In this document: piece after piece, positions 36,995 to 46,852 of the stretch
Numbering within the stretch: position 1 is the first letter of the stretch
Layout of the letters: each line of letters opens with the position of its first letter
Source: UTCHB3 sp964531325
GTDB lineage: Bacteria > Bacteroidota > Ignavibacteria > Ignavibacteriales > Ignavibacteriaceae
Assembly (NCBI GenBank): GCA_964531325.1
Contig: CAZHCW010000009.1
Span: forward strand, 62,001 to 126,000
Length of the DNA stretch: 64,000 bases
Direction: 5' to 3'
Notes under the pieces: generated by a model
What the model was told of the DNA's origin: nothing
What the model saw: only the letters and a program-made list of their open reading frames with translations
Databases searched by the model: none
Translations under genes and position numbers: made by a program

Positions 36995-39900
36995 CTATAC
37001 CTTATAAAACCTGTTTGCAGATATGGCATTTTTACGAGCTTTGTCTGCCTCTTTTTTGTTTTGATATTTTGGTGAAGAAAACACCTTGTAAAGGTGGAAA
37101 GACAGAAATGCATGGTCAAAAACAGACCCATGATCTTTTACTTTTTCTTTTATTTGATAGTTCAAGATATCAATACATTGTTGCATTTCTTTGGAGTTTT
37201 GTATTGCAATTGCATTAAGCATCTTCAGATGCAGATAAAACTTAAAAACGGGATTATAATTTTCATTTGAAAAATTGTATTTTTTTATGGTCTTCGTGAA
37301 AATCTCAATTATCTGATTCATCCCTCTATAGTCTCCCTTCTCAAACAACAAAAGACCCTTGAGCCAATAGTTTTCTTGATAACCGAGTATTGAGGGATAA
37401 TTTGAAATAATATTTAATGAACCATCGATCAGTTTTTCAGCTGCTCCGAAATCTCCCTCCAAATATTTTTTAAATGCCTTGTTACCCACTCCAATCACTT
37501 CCAATTCTTCTTTCCCTTTTACTAAAGAATCATACTTCTCGAAATAGTAAGATGCATTGTTATAGTCTCCTTTCAAAGTAAGTATAAGCCCTGCCCCACT
37601 TTGCAGATATTCGAGACCCGGATCGAGTTCAATTCCCTTTTTCTTATAAAACAGAGCACTGTCTATCATGCCTGCTGCAAAAAAACCATCCCCCATACTG
37701 TCATATGCGTTGGCTGAACTGTCTATTTGAAGATACCGTCTAAAATATCTAAGTGCTTTTTCAGACTCATATTTATTCAGATAAGAGTAACCAAGATGGT
37801 TGAAAGCGAGAGCAAAATTTGTGTCTCGCGCAAGAGCTTTTTGATAATACTCAATTGCTTTATCGTTTTCGCACATCATGTAATAAGTTTCGGCTATTTC
37901 ATAATAACTATACTTGTCATGCGGTATTTTTTCGGCGATTTGCTGGTAGTAAGGAATTGCATTCAAGTATAATCCTTCAATCGATTTCTCAGTTGCAAGA
38001 ACCCTTATGGAATCGATGTAACTAAGATTACTCATATTGGTTTTTACATCTTTAAGTAATTCCTTAATTTCAGTTGTATTTCCACTTTCGAATTTAAGTA
38101 CCTCCAATAATTTAAGTTTTGCCAATGTGAACCCCGGATCATAGTGGATAGCCTTTTTAAGTTCAGCTATAGCCTCTGTTTTGTTCATTTTTAGCCAGGC
38201 TTTTCTTCCCTTTAGATAGCTTGTTAGTGCATCCCAGTTTGCGCAAACAGCGATATCTTTTTCAATTTTAGCTTTCTTGACAACTAATATCTTTTTAGCA
38301 AGTGGTGCAAGAATTGTTGTGAGGAATGTGGCAGGTTCATTAAAAGTAAAAGTTGTATCGAAAATAGATTTTTCACCCTTTACAAAGTGGGTTGAAAGTT
38401 CATAACCTGCACTGGAACGAGTCAACTCCCCCTTTATCGAAATATTGGGAACATATTCCATCCGGGTTTCCGTTTCACGAAGGGCATGAAACTGCTTTCC
38501 ATCCAGCACAGTTACATTTCCTGAGCGAACAAGTTTCTCCTGAATAAGATACTCTATCTCTTCGTGAATCATTGGTGATTCTGCATTATAGTCGGTAGCA
38601 CCCGGATTAATTTCAACGACTATCTGTTCGATCTCCTTAGTGGTTTTAAAAAGGTTTCTAATCTCTTCTGAAAAGAAATAAAGTGAAAAGATAATTACGC
38701 ATGCCGTAACTGCCAACAACCCCTTCTTCAGATAACCTTTATAGGTGGAAAATTGTACGCCAGAAATTGCCACTTCCTGTTCCTGAGTAACCTTGCTACT
38801 TTGTGATGTAGAAGTCATCCCTTCCTGAATTTTTTGCAGTCCGGCAAGCAACTCTTCAATATCAGAAAATCTATCAGATGGGTTTTTATGTAAACACCTT
38901 TCAAAGAAATGAATCAAAGCATCATAATTATCATAACCACGCAGTCCAATAAAATTGAGTCTGTTACCAATAATCTGATCTTTAGCTTTTTTGGGATTCA
39001 AATCGATGAACGGTAGAGTGCTTGTTATCAATCTGAAGAGAAGAATACCTATCGAGTAGATATCCGATCTTACTGTTGATTTTCCATCCCGCAAAAGTTC
39101 CGGTGCGGAATAATAAATTGAATCGCTGTACAGTGTCAATCCATAATTTCTCAGAAGCCCCAGAATATCCCTGTCAAGTGTAGCGAGAAGATACTTTCCA
39201 TCTGATTCTATTACAGCTTCAGGAGTGATGTACGAGTGAATGATATTAAACTTGTGAAGTTCCCTTAATCCTTCAATTACCTCTTTTACAAGCTTAATAC
39301 AGTTCCCAAGGTGAAGAGCATTTTGCTCAACCATTATCTCTCGCATCCGTCGCCCCTCCAAATACCCCCACTCAATAAGTATGGCATCATCACCATGTTT
39401 GGTTATTGTTGCCTCAACAAGATTAAGATGTTTTATTGTTTTATCACGCCGGGGAGGTAGTTTATTTTCACCGATCGGCAAATATTCAATAATTTTATGC
39501 TCATTCTTTGCGGTAATAACTTCGAAAACATATTCCGACAGGAACCCCCAGGGTAAGGTATTTTTGATCCGGACATTTAACTTGACAATTGAAGCAAGCA
39601 TTTTAACACAAAAATCAACATACTCCTGACTTAAACCCCACCCCTGAGCCATCTTCTTAACGATAACCATCTCTGCTTCGCTGATGGTTTTATCAACATA
39701 AAAAAGAATCAATAAATCGATCAGTTGCTGCTCTAAAGGTTGTATTTTTTCCTTAAAGTCTTTCGCTTTTACCCAATTTCCATCAACTTTCGAAATCAAT
39801 CCTGACTGGATATAGTTATGGATCATGTCCACCAAATTACCGGGAAAGCCTTTGGAAACCGTGTAGAGCAAATCGTTTTCCTCTGTCGTAAAAAAGTTTT

Positions 39901-40645
39901 CGCCAAATTCGGGAGCTAACATCATTGAAGGAAAGTTTCGTTCCATCGGAATTAAATGAATTCGGTCAACAAGCTCTTTTTTAATCAGATTGTAAATTGA
40001 TGCTATCGCCTCATCGGTGTCACCCTGGTTTTCATTTAATTCGAAAATGAAAGCCCCACAAAACCCATTTGGATTATACAATATGCTTTCAACTAACTTT
40101 AAAGAATAAGTATCTATATATTGAACATCTTTCAGGATGAAAATTACAGGAGTCTTTTGGGTGAGGTTTTGAAGAAATTTTTTGTATTTGTTAAATCGTT
40201 TTATCTCTAAACTCGATTGGTCATGATCTTTTTGCGATTTTATTGTGTCGGCAAGTTCGGTGAGGGCACTTACAGCATCACTAAATCCAAACAGTGTCAG
40301 CACAATTCTAAATACTTTGGAAAGGATAAGTTTGAACTTTTGAGTTCGTAATATCTGATTCGTAATTGCTATGAAGGCACTGTAGGGTTCCTGTTGTTGT
40401 TTTAAGTTACATTGAAACTCGATTACATTTTTCTTTACATCAAAACCGGATACTTGAGAAGAAAGAGTAAGATCATTGGTAATCTCAGTGATAAAATGCT
40501 CAATAATCTTTGATTTTCCCGATTTTTTTTGTCCACTTATCAAGCAAGCAAAACAACTTTTATTTAGAGTCTTTTCTCTAAACAACTTCTTTAATTGCTC
40601 AATTTCCTGGTTCCTGTTATAAAACGCTATTTTCATGTTCATCAT
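36995..40645 (-). CDS. ATPase-pseudokinase-TPR membrane protein
   Basis: A 1216-residue multidomain protein. An AAA/STAND-like ATPase has Walker A SGQKKSGKSK near 37-46 and a Walker-B-like VIFILKDVQ near 167. A protein-kinase-fold domain spans ~400-600: the catalytic HRDLKPxN loop reads HSYITPEAV, losing the Asp, Lys and Asn, while APELL and SDIYSIGILLF remain, so it is a pseudokinase. One membrane helix lies near 642-660, followed by a FlgO/TolB-like beta domain (~665-790) and about six TPR repeats to the end. In-frame Met codons at 40642 and 40636 are alternative starts. The function is unknown; the form suggests signal sensing or a large STAND-type switch. Confidence 0.8.
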   Translation of the reverse strand: MMNMKIAFYNRNQEIEQLKKLFREKTLNKSCFACLISGQKKSGKSKIIEHFITEITNDLTLSSQVSGFDVKKNVIEFQCNLKQQQEPYSAFIAITNQILRTQKFKLILSKVFRIVLTLFGFSDAVSALTELADTIKSQKDHDQSSLEIKRFNKYKKFLQNLTQKTPVIFILKDVQYIDTYSLKLVESILYNPNGFCGAFIFELNENQGDTDEAIASIYNLIKKELVDRIHLIPMERNFPSMMLAPEFGENFFTTEENDLLYTVSKGFPGNLVDMIHNYIQSGLISKVDGNWVKAKDFKEKIQPLEQQLIDLLILFYVDKTISEAEMVIVKKMAQGWGLSQEYVDFCVKMLASIVKLNVRIKNTLPWGFLSEYVFEVITAKNEHKIIEYLPIGENKLPPRRDKTIKHLNLVEATITKHGDDAILIEWGYLEGRRMREIMVEQNALHLGNCIKLVKEVIEGLRELHKFNIIHSYITPEAVIESDGKYLLATLDRDILGLLRNYGLTLYSDSIYYSAPELLRDGKSTVRSDIYSIGILLFRLITSTLPFIDLNPKKAKDQIIGNRLNFIGLRGYDNYDALIHFFERCLHKNPSDRFSDIEELLAGLQKIQEGMTSTSQSSKVTQEQEVAISGVQFSTYKGYLKKGLLAVTACVIIFSLYFFSEEIRNLFKTTKEIEQIVVEINPGATDYNAESPMIHEEIEYLIQEKLVRSGNVTVLDGKQFHALRETETRMEYVPNISIKGELTRSSAGYELSTHFVKGEKSIFDTTFTFNEPATFLTTILAPLAKKILVVKKAKIEKDIAVCANWDALTSYLKGRKAWLKMNKTEAIAELKKAIHYDPGFTLAKLKLLEVLKFESGNTTEIKELLKDVKTNMSNLSYIDSIRVLATEKSIEGLYLNAIPYYQQIAEKIPHDKYSYYEIAETYYMMCENDKAIEYYQKALARDTNFALAFNHLGYSYLNKYESEKALRYFRRYLQIDSSANAYDSMGDGFFAAGMIDSALFYKKKGIELDPGLEYLQSGAGLILTLKGDYNNASYYFEKYDSLVKGKEELEVIGVGNKAFKKYLEGDFGAAEKLIDGSLNIISNYPSILGYQENYWLKGLLLFEKGDYRGMNQIIEIFTKTIKKYNFSNENYNPVFKFYLHLKMLNAIAIQNSKEMQQCIDILNYQIKEKVKDHGSVFDHAFLSFHLYKVFSSPKYQNKKEADKARKNAISANRFYKV

Positions 40646-40896
40646 CCCGAATATTGAATATCCATGATTCTAACTTTCAAATGCTGCAGAATTATTTATT
40701 ACCGCCTTTAAAATACACTACATCTGCTGTGTTAATTTAGAACGAAAAATACAAATTAAATTAATTCTCTCCAAAAAGATTATTTATTTTCGGGATATTA
40801 TACAACGCATTCGAGATAACACTAACTCGACTCGATAGAAAAGTCACTCACTTCCATCTTGAAGGTTTCCAAATTATCCTATCGCATTAATATCCC

Positions 40897-41808
40897 TCAA
40901 TCCTCATCCCCTTCTTTCTCTCTATGTTCCCTCTTATTCTCTCGTTGTTCATTGCCTTTTCCTTCTGCTTCGTCTTTGTTGCTTGAGCGGTGGCATTTTA
41001 CGCAGTTGACGAAGTCGGAAATTCCCTCTTTAAGATGCTTTCGTTCGATTTTTGCCTGAGTGTGTTCATGACAGTTGTAACAAGAATAGGATTTAAAATT
41101 GTTGCCGGGTTCATGGCAATTTGAACAGGTTGATGGATGATCATTGTCAAAAATGAAATATTTTGAATGATCAAAAATTGAAGGTTTCCAGGCATCAGTT
41201 GTGTGGCAGGCAGAACATGATTCTCCGGGTTTAAAATTCTTGTGTAAATCATCAGATGGTTTATCCTTTTCATGACACTTACTACAATTATCAATAACCA
41301 ATCCACTCAGTTTATGATTAAACTTTGCGTCTTTCCACCGTTCAGTATTGTGGCATCCACTACATTCTACTTTTAACTCACCGTGAAAATCATCTTTTGG
41401 TTTTTGATAATCGTGGCATGCAGAGCATTTTTCTCTAACCCCTGAACCGATTATTTCGTGTGAGAATTTTTTGAAGGCAAGGTCTTTCGACTCACCTGTG
41501 TGTTCCCTGTGGCAAACAACACAGTCGATATCTTTTATATTTTTGTGGAGCAGATTCGCCCGTTCATTTGTTTTCGAGGCGAGAATGCCTGATACCAACA
41601 CATTTCCAATATCGTTTTGTTTATGGCAGGTAACACATTTTTCAGTTACTGCACCCTGAACCAGTGTATGACAACTCATACAATCATTTTGCAGATTCTC
41701 ATGTCCCTTGCTCAAAACACCCGGATTTATTGCATAAAAGGGAGAAATCAACAAAAGGCCGATCCCAAAAACCAATGCACCTGCAAACCAGTAGTATGTA
41801 CGCATCAT
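40897..41808 (-). CDS. Decahaem c-type cytochrome
   Basis: About 303 residues with an N-terminal membrane anchor (residues ~8-28) and ten CxxCH haem-binding motifs, for example CMSCH, CVTCH, CVVCH, CSACH, CSGCH, CSKCH, CSNCH, CYNCH and CVKCH. They are spaced like small tetrahaem/NrfH-like modules. The C-terminus is very charged (Glu/Lys/Arg-rich). It should reside on the periplasmic face and carry electrons. The start at 41808 overlaps the cytochrome-b stop as ATGA; a start 12 bp upstream is also open. Its partner is the cytochrome b gene, so quinol-to-periplasm electron flow is likely. Confidence 0.92.
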   Translation of the reverse strand: MMRTYYWFAGALVFGIGLLLISPFYAINPGVLSKGHENLQNDCMSCHTLVQGAVTEKCVTCHKQNDIGNVLVSGILASKTNERANLLHKNIKDIDCVVCHREHTGESKDLAFKKFSHEIIGSGVREKCSACHDYQKPKDDFHGELKVECSGCHNTERWKDAKFNHKLSGLVIDNCSKCHEKDKPSDDLHKNFKPGESCSACHTTDAWKPSIFDHSKYFIFDNDHPSTCSNCHEPGNNFKSYSCYNCHEHTQAKIERKHLKEGISDFVNCVKCHRSSNKDEAEGKGNEQRENKREHREKEGDED

Positions 41809-42365
41809 CTCCAACTCCATAGAAGAAGTGTCCCTAATATATGAATCAGAGCAAGAGCCATAAATATCATGTTAAGCGGCATGTGAACTTTTCGCCAGTT
41901 CTGCATCTTTTTCACCAATAACGATTGAAAAAGTACTTCTTTATCTATTTCATCCTGCGAAATGTTTTTCTTCTTCATCTCATCAATTTTCCCCTTTAAA
42001 TCCTGTTTTACTTCAGTTAGAAGAAATTTCCCCGTTAGCCCACTCGCCACAACAACCATCATTGCCAACACGGCCATCCAGGGAATTATAGCATTAAAGT
42101 GAATTCCACCATGTACAATCAAGACAATCGCCCCAACCCACCCAAGGAATTCGTGTAAATGTAATAATTTCTTCGGCTCACCGGAGGTAATTATCTTCCG
42201 TTTTCTCAATGAGTAAATAAATGAAGTGATCAACAGCGAAGTGCCTAAAATACCAAAATACCTGCCAACCCAAATCAGATTAGCCAGATGAAGTATATAG
42301 TCAAACAATATTGCTATGCAGATCATACCTGCATATAAAAAGATGGAAGGGAGTATTCGTTTCAT
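41805..42365 (-). CDS. Cytochrome b-like membrane protein
   Basis: A 186-residue protein with five membrane helices and histidines placed to ligate haem: HLHEFLGW near 67, VHGGIHFN near 84, WRKVHMP near 157 and LIHILG near 174. It resembles the cytochrome b561/ferric-reductase-like transmembrane group. A charged loop (EVKQDLKGKIDEMKKKNIS) separates helices 4 and 5. It is upstream of and coupled to the decahaem cytochrome, and divergent from katG. The pair likely forms a membrane quinol or electron-transfer module; donor and acceptor are not known. Confidence 0.78.
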   Translation of the reverse strand: MKRILPSIFLYAGMICIAILFDYILHLANLIWVGRYFGILGTSLLITSFIYSLRKRKIITSGEPKKLLHLHEFLGWVGAIVLIVHGGIHFNAIIPWMAVLAMMVVVASGLTGKFLLTEVKQDLKGKIDEMKKKNISQDEIDKEVLFQSLLVKKMQNWRKVHMPLNMIFMALALIHILGTLLLWSWR

Positions 42366-42697
42366 GATGATGGATATTAATTAAAATTCAAAATTGAAAT
42401 TACTAAATCCCATTCAAAATTCCATAATAGTAATACCTAAAGGTATATTTATTATTTAGTCTAAATCTTAATAAATGAAATTCGCTTAATTAAACACACT
42501 TCGGTCTGGTTTTTCTCCCTGAAATGTTATAAATTTACAATTACATTAATTTTCTGAAAATATCACCTCTTAATGTCTATTTTATTGTCAATTAAATCAT
42601 TTTTTTACCAAATAGTTGAACAAACAACAACAACAATTTGTTAAGTTAATGAATAGATTTTTTTACATACGAGAAATAATTCAAGAAAGGATTATAC
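42366..42697. other. Divergent cytochrome/katG promoter region
   Basis: A 332-bp AT-rich gap with no coding frame. A palindrome ATACCT-AA-AGGTAT lies at 42433-42446, about 70 bp upstream of the cytochrome b start, and could be an operator. No clear TTG-N20-TAnnTTTG promoter was found for katG. Confidence 0.4.
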
Positions 42698-44896
42698 ATG
42701 AGTGATAATTCACAAAACGCGGGGAAGTGCCCATTCCCACATTCCACCGGTATTGGTGGAGGCGGCACCCAAACTAACGATTGGTGGCCCAACCGGTTAA
42801 AATTAAACATATTGAGACAACACTCTCCCCTCTCCAACCCAATGGATGAAGGTTTCGATTATAAAGAAGCTCTGGATTCCCTTGATTTTGACGAACTCAA
42901 AAAAGACCTGACTGCTTTAATGACCGATTCCAAAGATTGGTGGCCTGCCGATTTTGGGCATTATGGTCCCTTTTTTGTCAGAATGTCGTGGCATGCCGCT
43001 GGAACATACAGAACAGGTGACGGCAGAGGAGGAGCAAGAGGTGGTTACCAAAGATTCGCTCCACTGAATAGCTGGCCCGATAATGTGAATCTCGACAAAG
43101 CCCGCAGGCTGCTCTGGCCTGTCAAACAAAAATATGGAAACAAAATCTCATGGGCAGATTTACTCGTTCTCGCAGGAAATGTAGCTCTCGAATCGATGGG
43201 ATTAAAAACCTTTGGGTTTGGAGCCGGAAGAGTTGACGCTTGGGAACCGGATGCCAGTATCTATTGGGGTCAGGAAACTACCTGGCTCTCTGATGAAAAA
43301 AGATATTCAGGCAAAAGAGACCTCGAAAATCCTCTCGCCGCTGTTCAAATGGGACTGATTTATGTTAACCCCGAAGGACCCGGTGGAAATCCTGATCCTG
43401 TTCTGGCAGCTCACGATATCCGTGAAACTTTTGCCCGTATGGCGATGAATGATGAAGAAACTGTTGCATTAATTGCCGGTGGACATACCTTTGGAAAAGC
43501 TCATGGTGCCGGTGACCCTGCTTTAATGGGACCCGAACCCGAAGCTGCTGACATCGAAGCGATGGGGCTTGGATGGCACAACAAATTTGGATCGGGTAAA
43601 GGAGCTGACACTATGGGTGGCGGACCTGAAGTAACCTGGACAACCACTCCCGCAAAATGGAGTAACGATTTCTTCAAACATCTGTTTGAATTCGAATACG
43701 AACTGACAAAAAGCCCCGCAGGTGCTCAACAGTGGGTTGCTAAAAATGCTGATGCCACTATTCCTGATGCACACATTCAAGGGAAAAAACATCTGCCAAC
43801 CATGTTGACGACTGATCTTTCACTAAGATTTGATCCTGATTATGAAAAAATCTCGAGACGATTTTATGAAAATCCTGATCAGTTCGCTGATGCTTTTGCC
43901 CGCGCATGGTTCAAATTGACCCACAGGGATATGGGACCAAAATCATGTTACCTTGGACCCGAGGTGCCCGCTGAAGATCTCATTTGGCAGGATCCTGTTC
44001 CAGCTGTCGATTTTAAAGTCATCGATATCTACGATATCGACGAGTTAAAAGCAAAAATCTTGAGCTCCGGTCGTTCAGTTTCTGAATTAGTATCTACTGC
44101 CTGGGCTTCAGCTTCCACTTTCCGTGGTTCTGACTTCAGAGGTGGAGCTAATGGCGCCAGAATCAGACTTGAACCACAGAAAAATTGGGCAGTGAATAAT
44201 CCCGCTCAGTTGTCAAAAGTTCTTGATACCCTTGAAAACATTCAAAAAGAATTCAACAATTCGCAAAAAGATGGCAAAAAAGTCTCTTTGGCTGATTTAA
44301 TTGTTCTCGGCGGATGTGTTGCGGTCGAAAAAGCTGCTAAAGATGCCGGGCATGATGTAATTGTACCATTTACACCGGGAAGAACAGATACTACCCAGGA
44401 ACTTACAGATGTTGAATCATTCTCCGTTCTTGAACCATACGCTGATGGATTCCGTAACTACCTAAAAGCACCCTTTAGTGTTCCATCAGAACACCTGTTG
44501 ATTGACAAAGCTCAACTGCTTACACTCACAGTGCCTGAAATGACAGTTCTTGTTGGTGGTATGCGCGCATTAAACGCTAATTACGACAATTCCGGAAATG
44601 GTATATTCACCATCCGCCCGGGAGTTTTAACCAATGACTTCTTTGTGAATTTGTTGGGTATGGACACAATCTGGACTGCCACCGACGATTCAAAAGAAAA
44701 ATTTGAAGGTCGTGACAGCAAAACAGGTAAAGTGAAATGGACTGCAACAAGGGTTGATCTGGTATTTGGATCAAATTCCGAGTTAAGAGCCGTTGCCGAA
44801 GTCTATGCAAGTTCCGATGGTGAAGACAAATTTGTAAAAGATTTTGTTGCCGCCTGGGATAAAGTTATGAATCTCGATCGATTCGATGTGAAATAA
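42698..44896 (+). CDS. katG: Catalase-peroxidase
   Basis: A 732-residue haem enzyme that decomposes hydrogen peroxide and oxidises donors. The distal site is RMSWHAAGTYR near 90. The Trp there, the Tyr in LIYVNPEGPGG and a Met form the crosslink needed for catalase activity. The proximal His is in IAGGHTFGKAHG. The duplicated C-terminal domain is complete. AAGGA lies upstream of the ATG in a good ribosome-binding position. It is monocistronic, ended by a hairpin. No signal peptide is seen, so it is cytoplasmic. Confidence 0.97.
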   Translation: MSDNSQNAGKCPFPHSTGIGGGGTQTNDWWPNRLKLNILRQHSPLSNPMDEGFDYKEALDSLDFDELKKDLTALMTDSKDWWPADFGHYGPFFVRMSWHAAGTYRTGDGRGGARGGYQRFAPLNSWPDNVNLDKARRLLWPVKQKYGNKISWADLLVLAGNVALESMGLKTFGFGAGRVDAWEPDASIYWGQETTWLSDEKRYSGKRDLENPLAAVQMGLIYVNPEGPGGNPDPVLAAHDIRETFARMAMNDEETVALIAGGHTFGKAHGAGDPALMGPEPEAADIEAMGLGWHNKFGSGKGADTMGGGPEVTWTTTPAKWSNDFFKHLFEFEYELTKSPAGAQQWVAKNADATIPDAHIQGKKHLPTMLTTDLSLRFDPDYEKISRRFYENPDQFADAFARAWFKLTHRDMGPKSCYLGPEVPAEDLIWQDPVPAVDFKVIDIYDIDELKAKILSSGRSVSELVSTAWASASTFRGSDFRGGANGARIRLEPQKNWAVNNPAQLSKVLDTLENIQKEFNNSQKDGKKVSLADLIVLGGCVAVEKAAKDAGHDVIVPFTPGRTDTTQELTDVESFSVLEPYADGFRNYLKAPFSVPSEHLLIDKAQLLTLTVPEMTVLVGGMRALNANYDNSGNGIFTIRPGVLTNDFFVNLLGMDTIWTATDDSKEKFEGRDSKTGKVKWTATRVDLVFGSNSELRAVAEVYASSDGEDKFVKDFVAAWDKVMNLDRFDVK

Positions 44897-44935
44897 CCGA
44901 TAATCAAACGCTATCGTTTGTAAAAACACTTTAAG

Positions 44936-44967
44936 AAAAGCCGTGGTATAAATATCACGGCTTTTTT
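44936..44967 (+). terminator. katG terminator
   Basis: A 10-bp stem AAAAGCCGTG/CACGGCTTTT with a 10-nt loop and a T-run, 40 nt after the katG stop. Confidence 0.88.
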
Positions 44968-45000
44968 GTGTATACAAAAGTGTAATTTGGGGATTAAAAA

Positions 45001-45257
45001 TTAGAGTGGATCAGCCAGTTCAGTTTTCCCTTCAAGTATTTCGTTTTTTAACAAATAGATGTAACTTCCCGGTTCTTCAAACATCGGAGAATGAGCGGAA
45101 GAATTGAACGAATAAAATCCTTTTAACGGGGCTTCCCCGGACCACCATGAAGGAACAAAAGGATTGGATTGTCACTATTATTCCCATTTATGAACATCCC
45201 TTGAATGGAATTGTCAAGATTGATGAAGATTTTTTCGTGGATGCTATTTTCTGACAT
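45001..45257 (-). pseudogene. Collapsed alpha/beta-hydrolase remnant
   Basis: Leftward from ATG 45257 the frame encodes MSENSIHEKIFINLDNSIQG and later ILLFLHGGPG, the oxyanion-hole start of alpha/beta hydrolases such as prolyl iminopeptidases, then stops at 45123. Directly after, another frame encodes GFYSFNSSAHSPMFEEPG and ends at 45001, matching the His-containing C-terminal end of the same family. The ~200-residue middle, with the nucleophile elbow, is gone and the frames differ. It is an internally deleted gene. Confidence 0.75.
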
Positions 45258-45393
45258 GGTAATTCGACCATAAACAACTTGTAAAAAACTGACTTCCAAA
45301 ATTATACATTTAATTAATCAATAATTATATTCAAATATTGGCAACAGTCAAATCAAAAGTTTAATACTCCACCAAAACATTAGAAAAAAGACT

Positions 45394-45511
45394 AATCACA
45401 TTTTTACATATAAATTTGGGATCGTAATCACATTTTTATATATAAATTTGGGATTATAATCGCATTTTTATATATAAATTTGGGATTGTAATCGCATATT
45501 TTTACATTACA
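45394..45511 (+). repeat. Tandem 32-bp repeats upstream of DUF4143 gene
   Basis: Units start at 45394, 45426, 45458 and 45490 (last one partial), with few changes between them. Each full unit contains ATAAATTTGGGAT, which includes TAAATTTG, a TAnnTTTG-type -7 element. The array ends 20 bp before the DUF4143 start codon. One more copy lies at 48388. Confidence 0.9.
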
Positions 45512-45530
45512 TGTCAAAAATGAGTAATTT

Positions 45531-46676
45531 ATGATAAAACGAAAAATTTCTGATGACATAGTCAAGCACATGTTTTCCGGCAAAGCTATTTTAATTTATG
45601 GTGCCCGGCAAACCGGGAAAAGTACACTCGTTGAATTAATATTAGAAAATCGGACTGAAAAAGTTCTGCGAATAAATGGTGATGATTCAGAAGATAAAGC
45701 ACTATTAGGACGGGCATCGAAATCGATGTTAAAGTCACTTACTGCAGGTTACGATATCCTGTTCATAGATGAAGCACAAAAAATAGATGATATAGGTAAT
45801 ATCATTAAGATATTCACGGACCAGATAAAAGAAGTCCAGGTAATCGCAACGGGTTCATCCTCTTTTGAGCTGTTAGGTAAAACCTCTGAAAGTCTCACAG
45901 GGAGAAAATACGAATATACACTCTATCCCTTCCTGTTTTCAGAACTCATTGACCACCATGGATTATTATCTGAAAGAGCATTGCTTGAAAATCGATTAAT
46001 TTATGGTTCTTATCCTGAAGTTGTTGTAGATCAGGCTAATTCCATGGAAACCATCAAATTAATCTCAGGAAGTTATCTCTATAAAGATATTTTAATGATT
46101 GACAAGATCAGAAATTCGAGTCTGATCGAAACTTTGCTTAAAGCATTGGCACTCCAGGTTGGCAGCGAAGTCTCTTTCAGTGAACTTTCACGACTCACCG
46201 GAGCGGATCGAGGCACAATTGAAAAGTATATCAGGATTCTTGAGGATGCTTTTATCCTTTTTAGACTATCAGGATTCAGTCGAAATGTAAGAACAGAACT
46301 CAGAAAAAGTAAAAAGTTCTATTTTTGGGACAATGGAGTCAGAAATGCAATTATCGGGAATTTTAACCCACTCGATTCACGGAGTGATACAGGTGCCCTG
46401 TGGGAGAACTACATTGTGTCGGAAAGATTAAAACTTATTCGTTCACGGAAAGAACTTGCTTTCACATACTTTTGGAGAACAACACTTCAACAGGAAATCG
46501 ATTTAATAGAAGAACGACAAGGAAACTTCTCAGCTTTCGAAATGAAATTTAATCCCAAACAAAAAGGACTAATTCCACAAACTTTCCTTGACAACTATAA
46601 AATCTCCGAAACTGCAATTGTGAACAGAGATAATTATCAGGGCTTTCTCTATCCCGAGAGATTTAAGGAGGGGTAA
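45531..46676 (+). CDS. ATP-binding protein with DUF4143
   Basis: A 381-residue AAA-type ATPase of the AAA_14/DUF4143 family. Walker A is GARQTGKSTL near 25, the Walker B-like segment DILFIDEAQK is near 75, and the sensor is VIATGSSSFELLG. The C-terminal DUF4143 has a winged-helix-like part (SFSELSRLTGADRGTIEKYI) and a nuclease-fold-like end (QQEIDLIEERQGNFSAFEMK). The molecular role is unknown even in the family, though such genes are common in accessory islands. It is directly preceded by the 32-bp repeats and followed by an unknown gene and a Fic gene on the same strand. Confidence 0.9.
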   Translation: MIKRKISDDIVKHMFSGKAILIYGARQTGKSTLVELILENRTEKVLRINGDDSEDKALLGRASKSMLKSLTAGYDILFIDEAQKIDDIGNIIKIFTDQIKEVQVIATGSSSFELLGKTSESLTGRKYEYTLYPFLFSELIDHHGLLSERALLENRLIYGSYPEVVVDQANSMETIKLISGSYLYKDILMIDKIRNSSLIETLLKALALQVGSEVSFSELSRLTGADRGTIEKYIRILEDAFILFRLSGFSRNVRTELRKSKKFYFWDNGVRNAIIGNFNPLDSRSDTGALWENYIVSERLKLIRSRKELAFTYFWRTTLQQEIDLIEERQGNFSAFEMKFNPKQKGLIPQTFLDNYKISETAIVNRDNYQGFLYPERFKEG

Positions 46677-46852
46677 TTTGTTTGAGGTGTTTAATTTTGG
46701 TAATTTGATGTTTGAATTAATTACGATTACTATTTCATCAAATTGATTAATTTCTGCTTATTGTAAAGTATTTAACAGGGCATTTTACTTAAAAATGAGA
46801 AATAAACCACATTTGATTTTTATTCCCCTACTCTTTGCATCATGAGGTAACT

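Noticed and set aside
45394..45511. CRISPR array
   Set aside because: The 32-bp units are contiguous and vary slightly, with no unique spacers; no cas genes.
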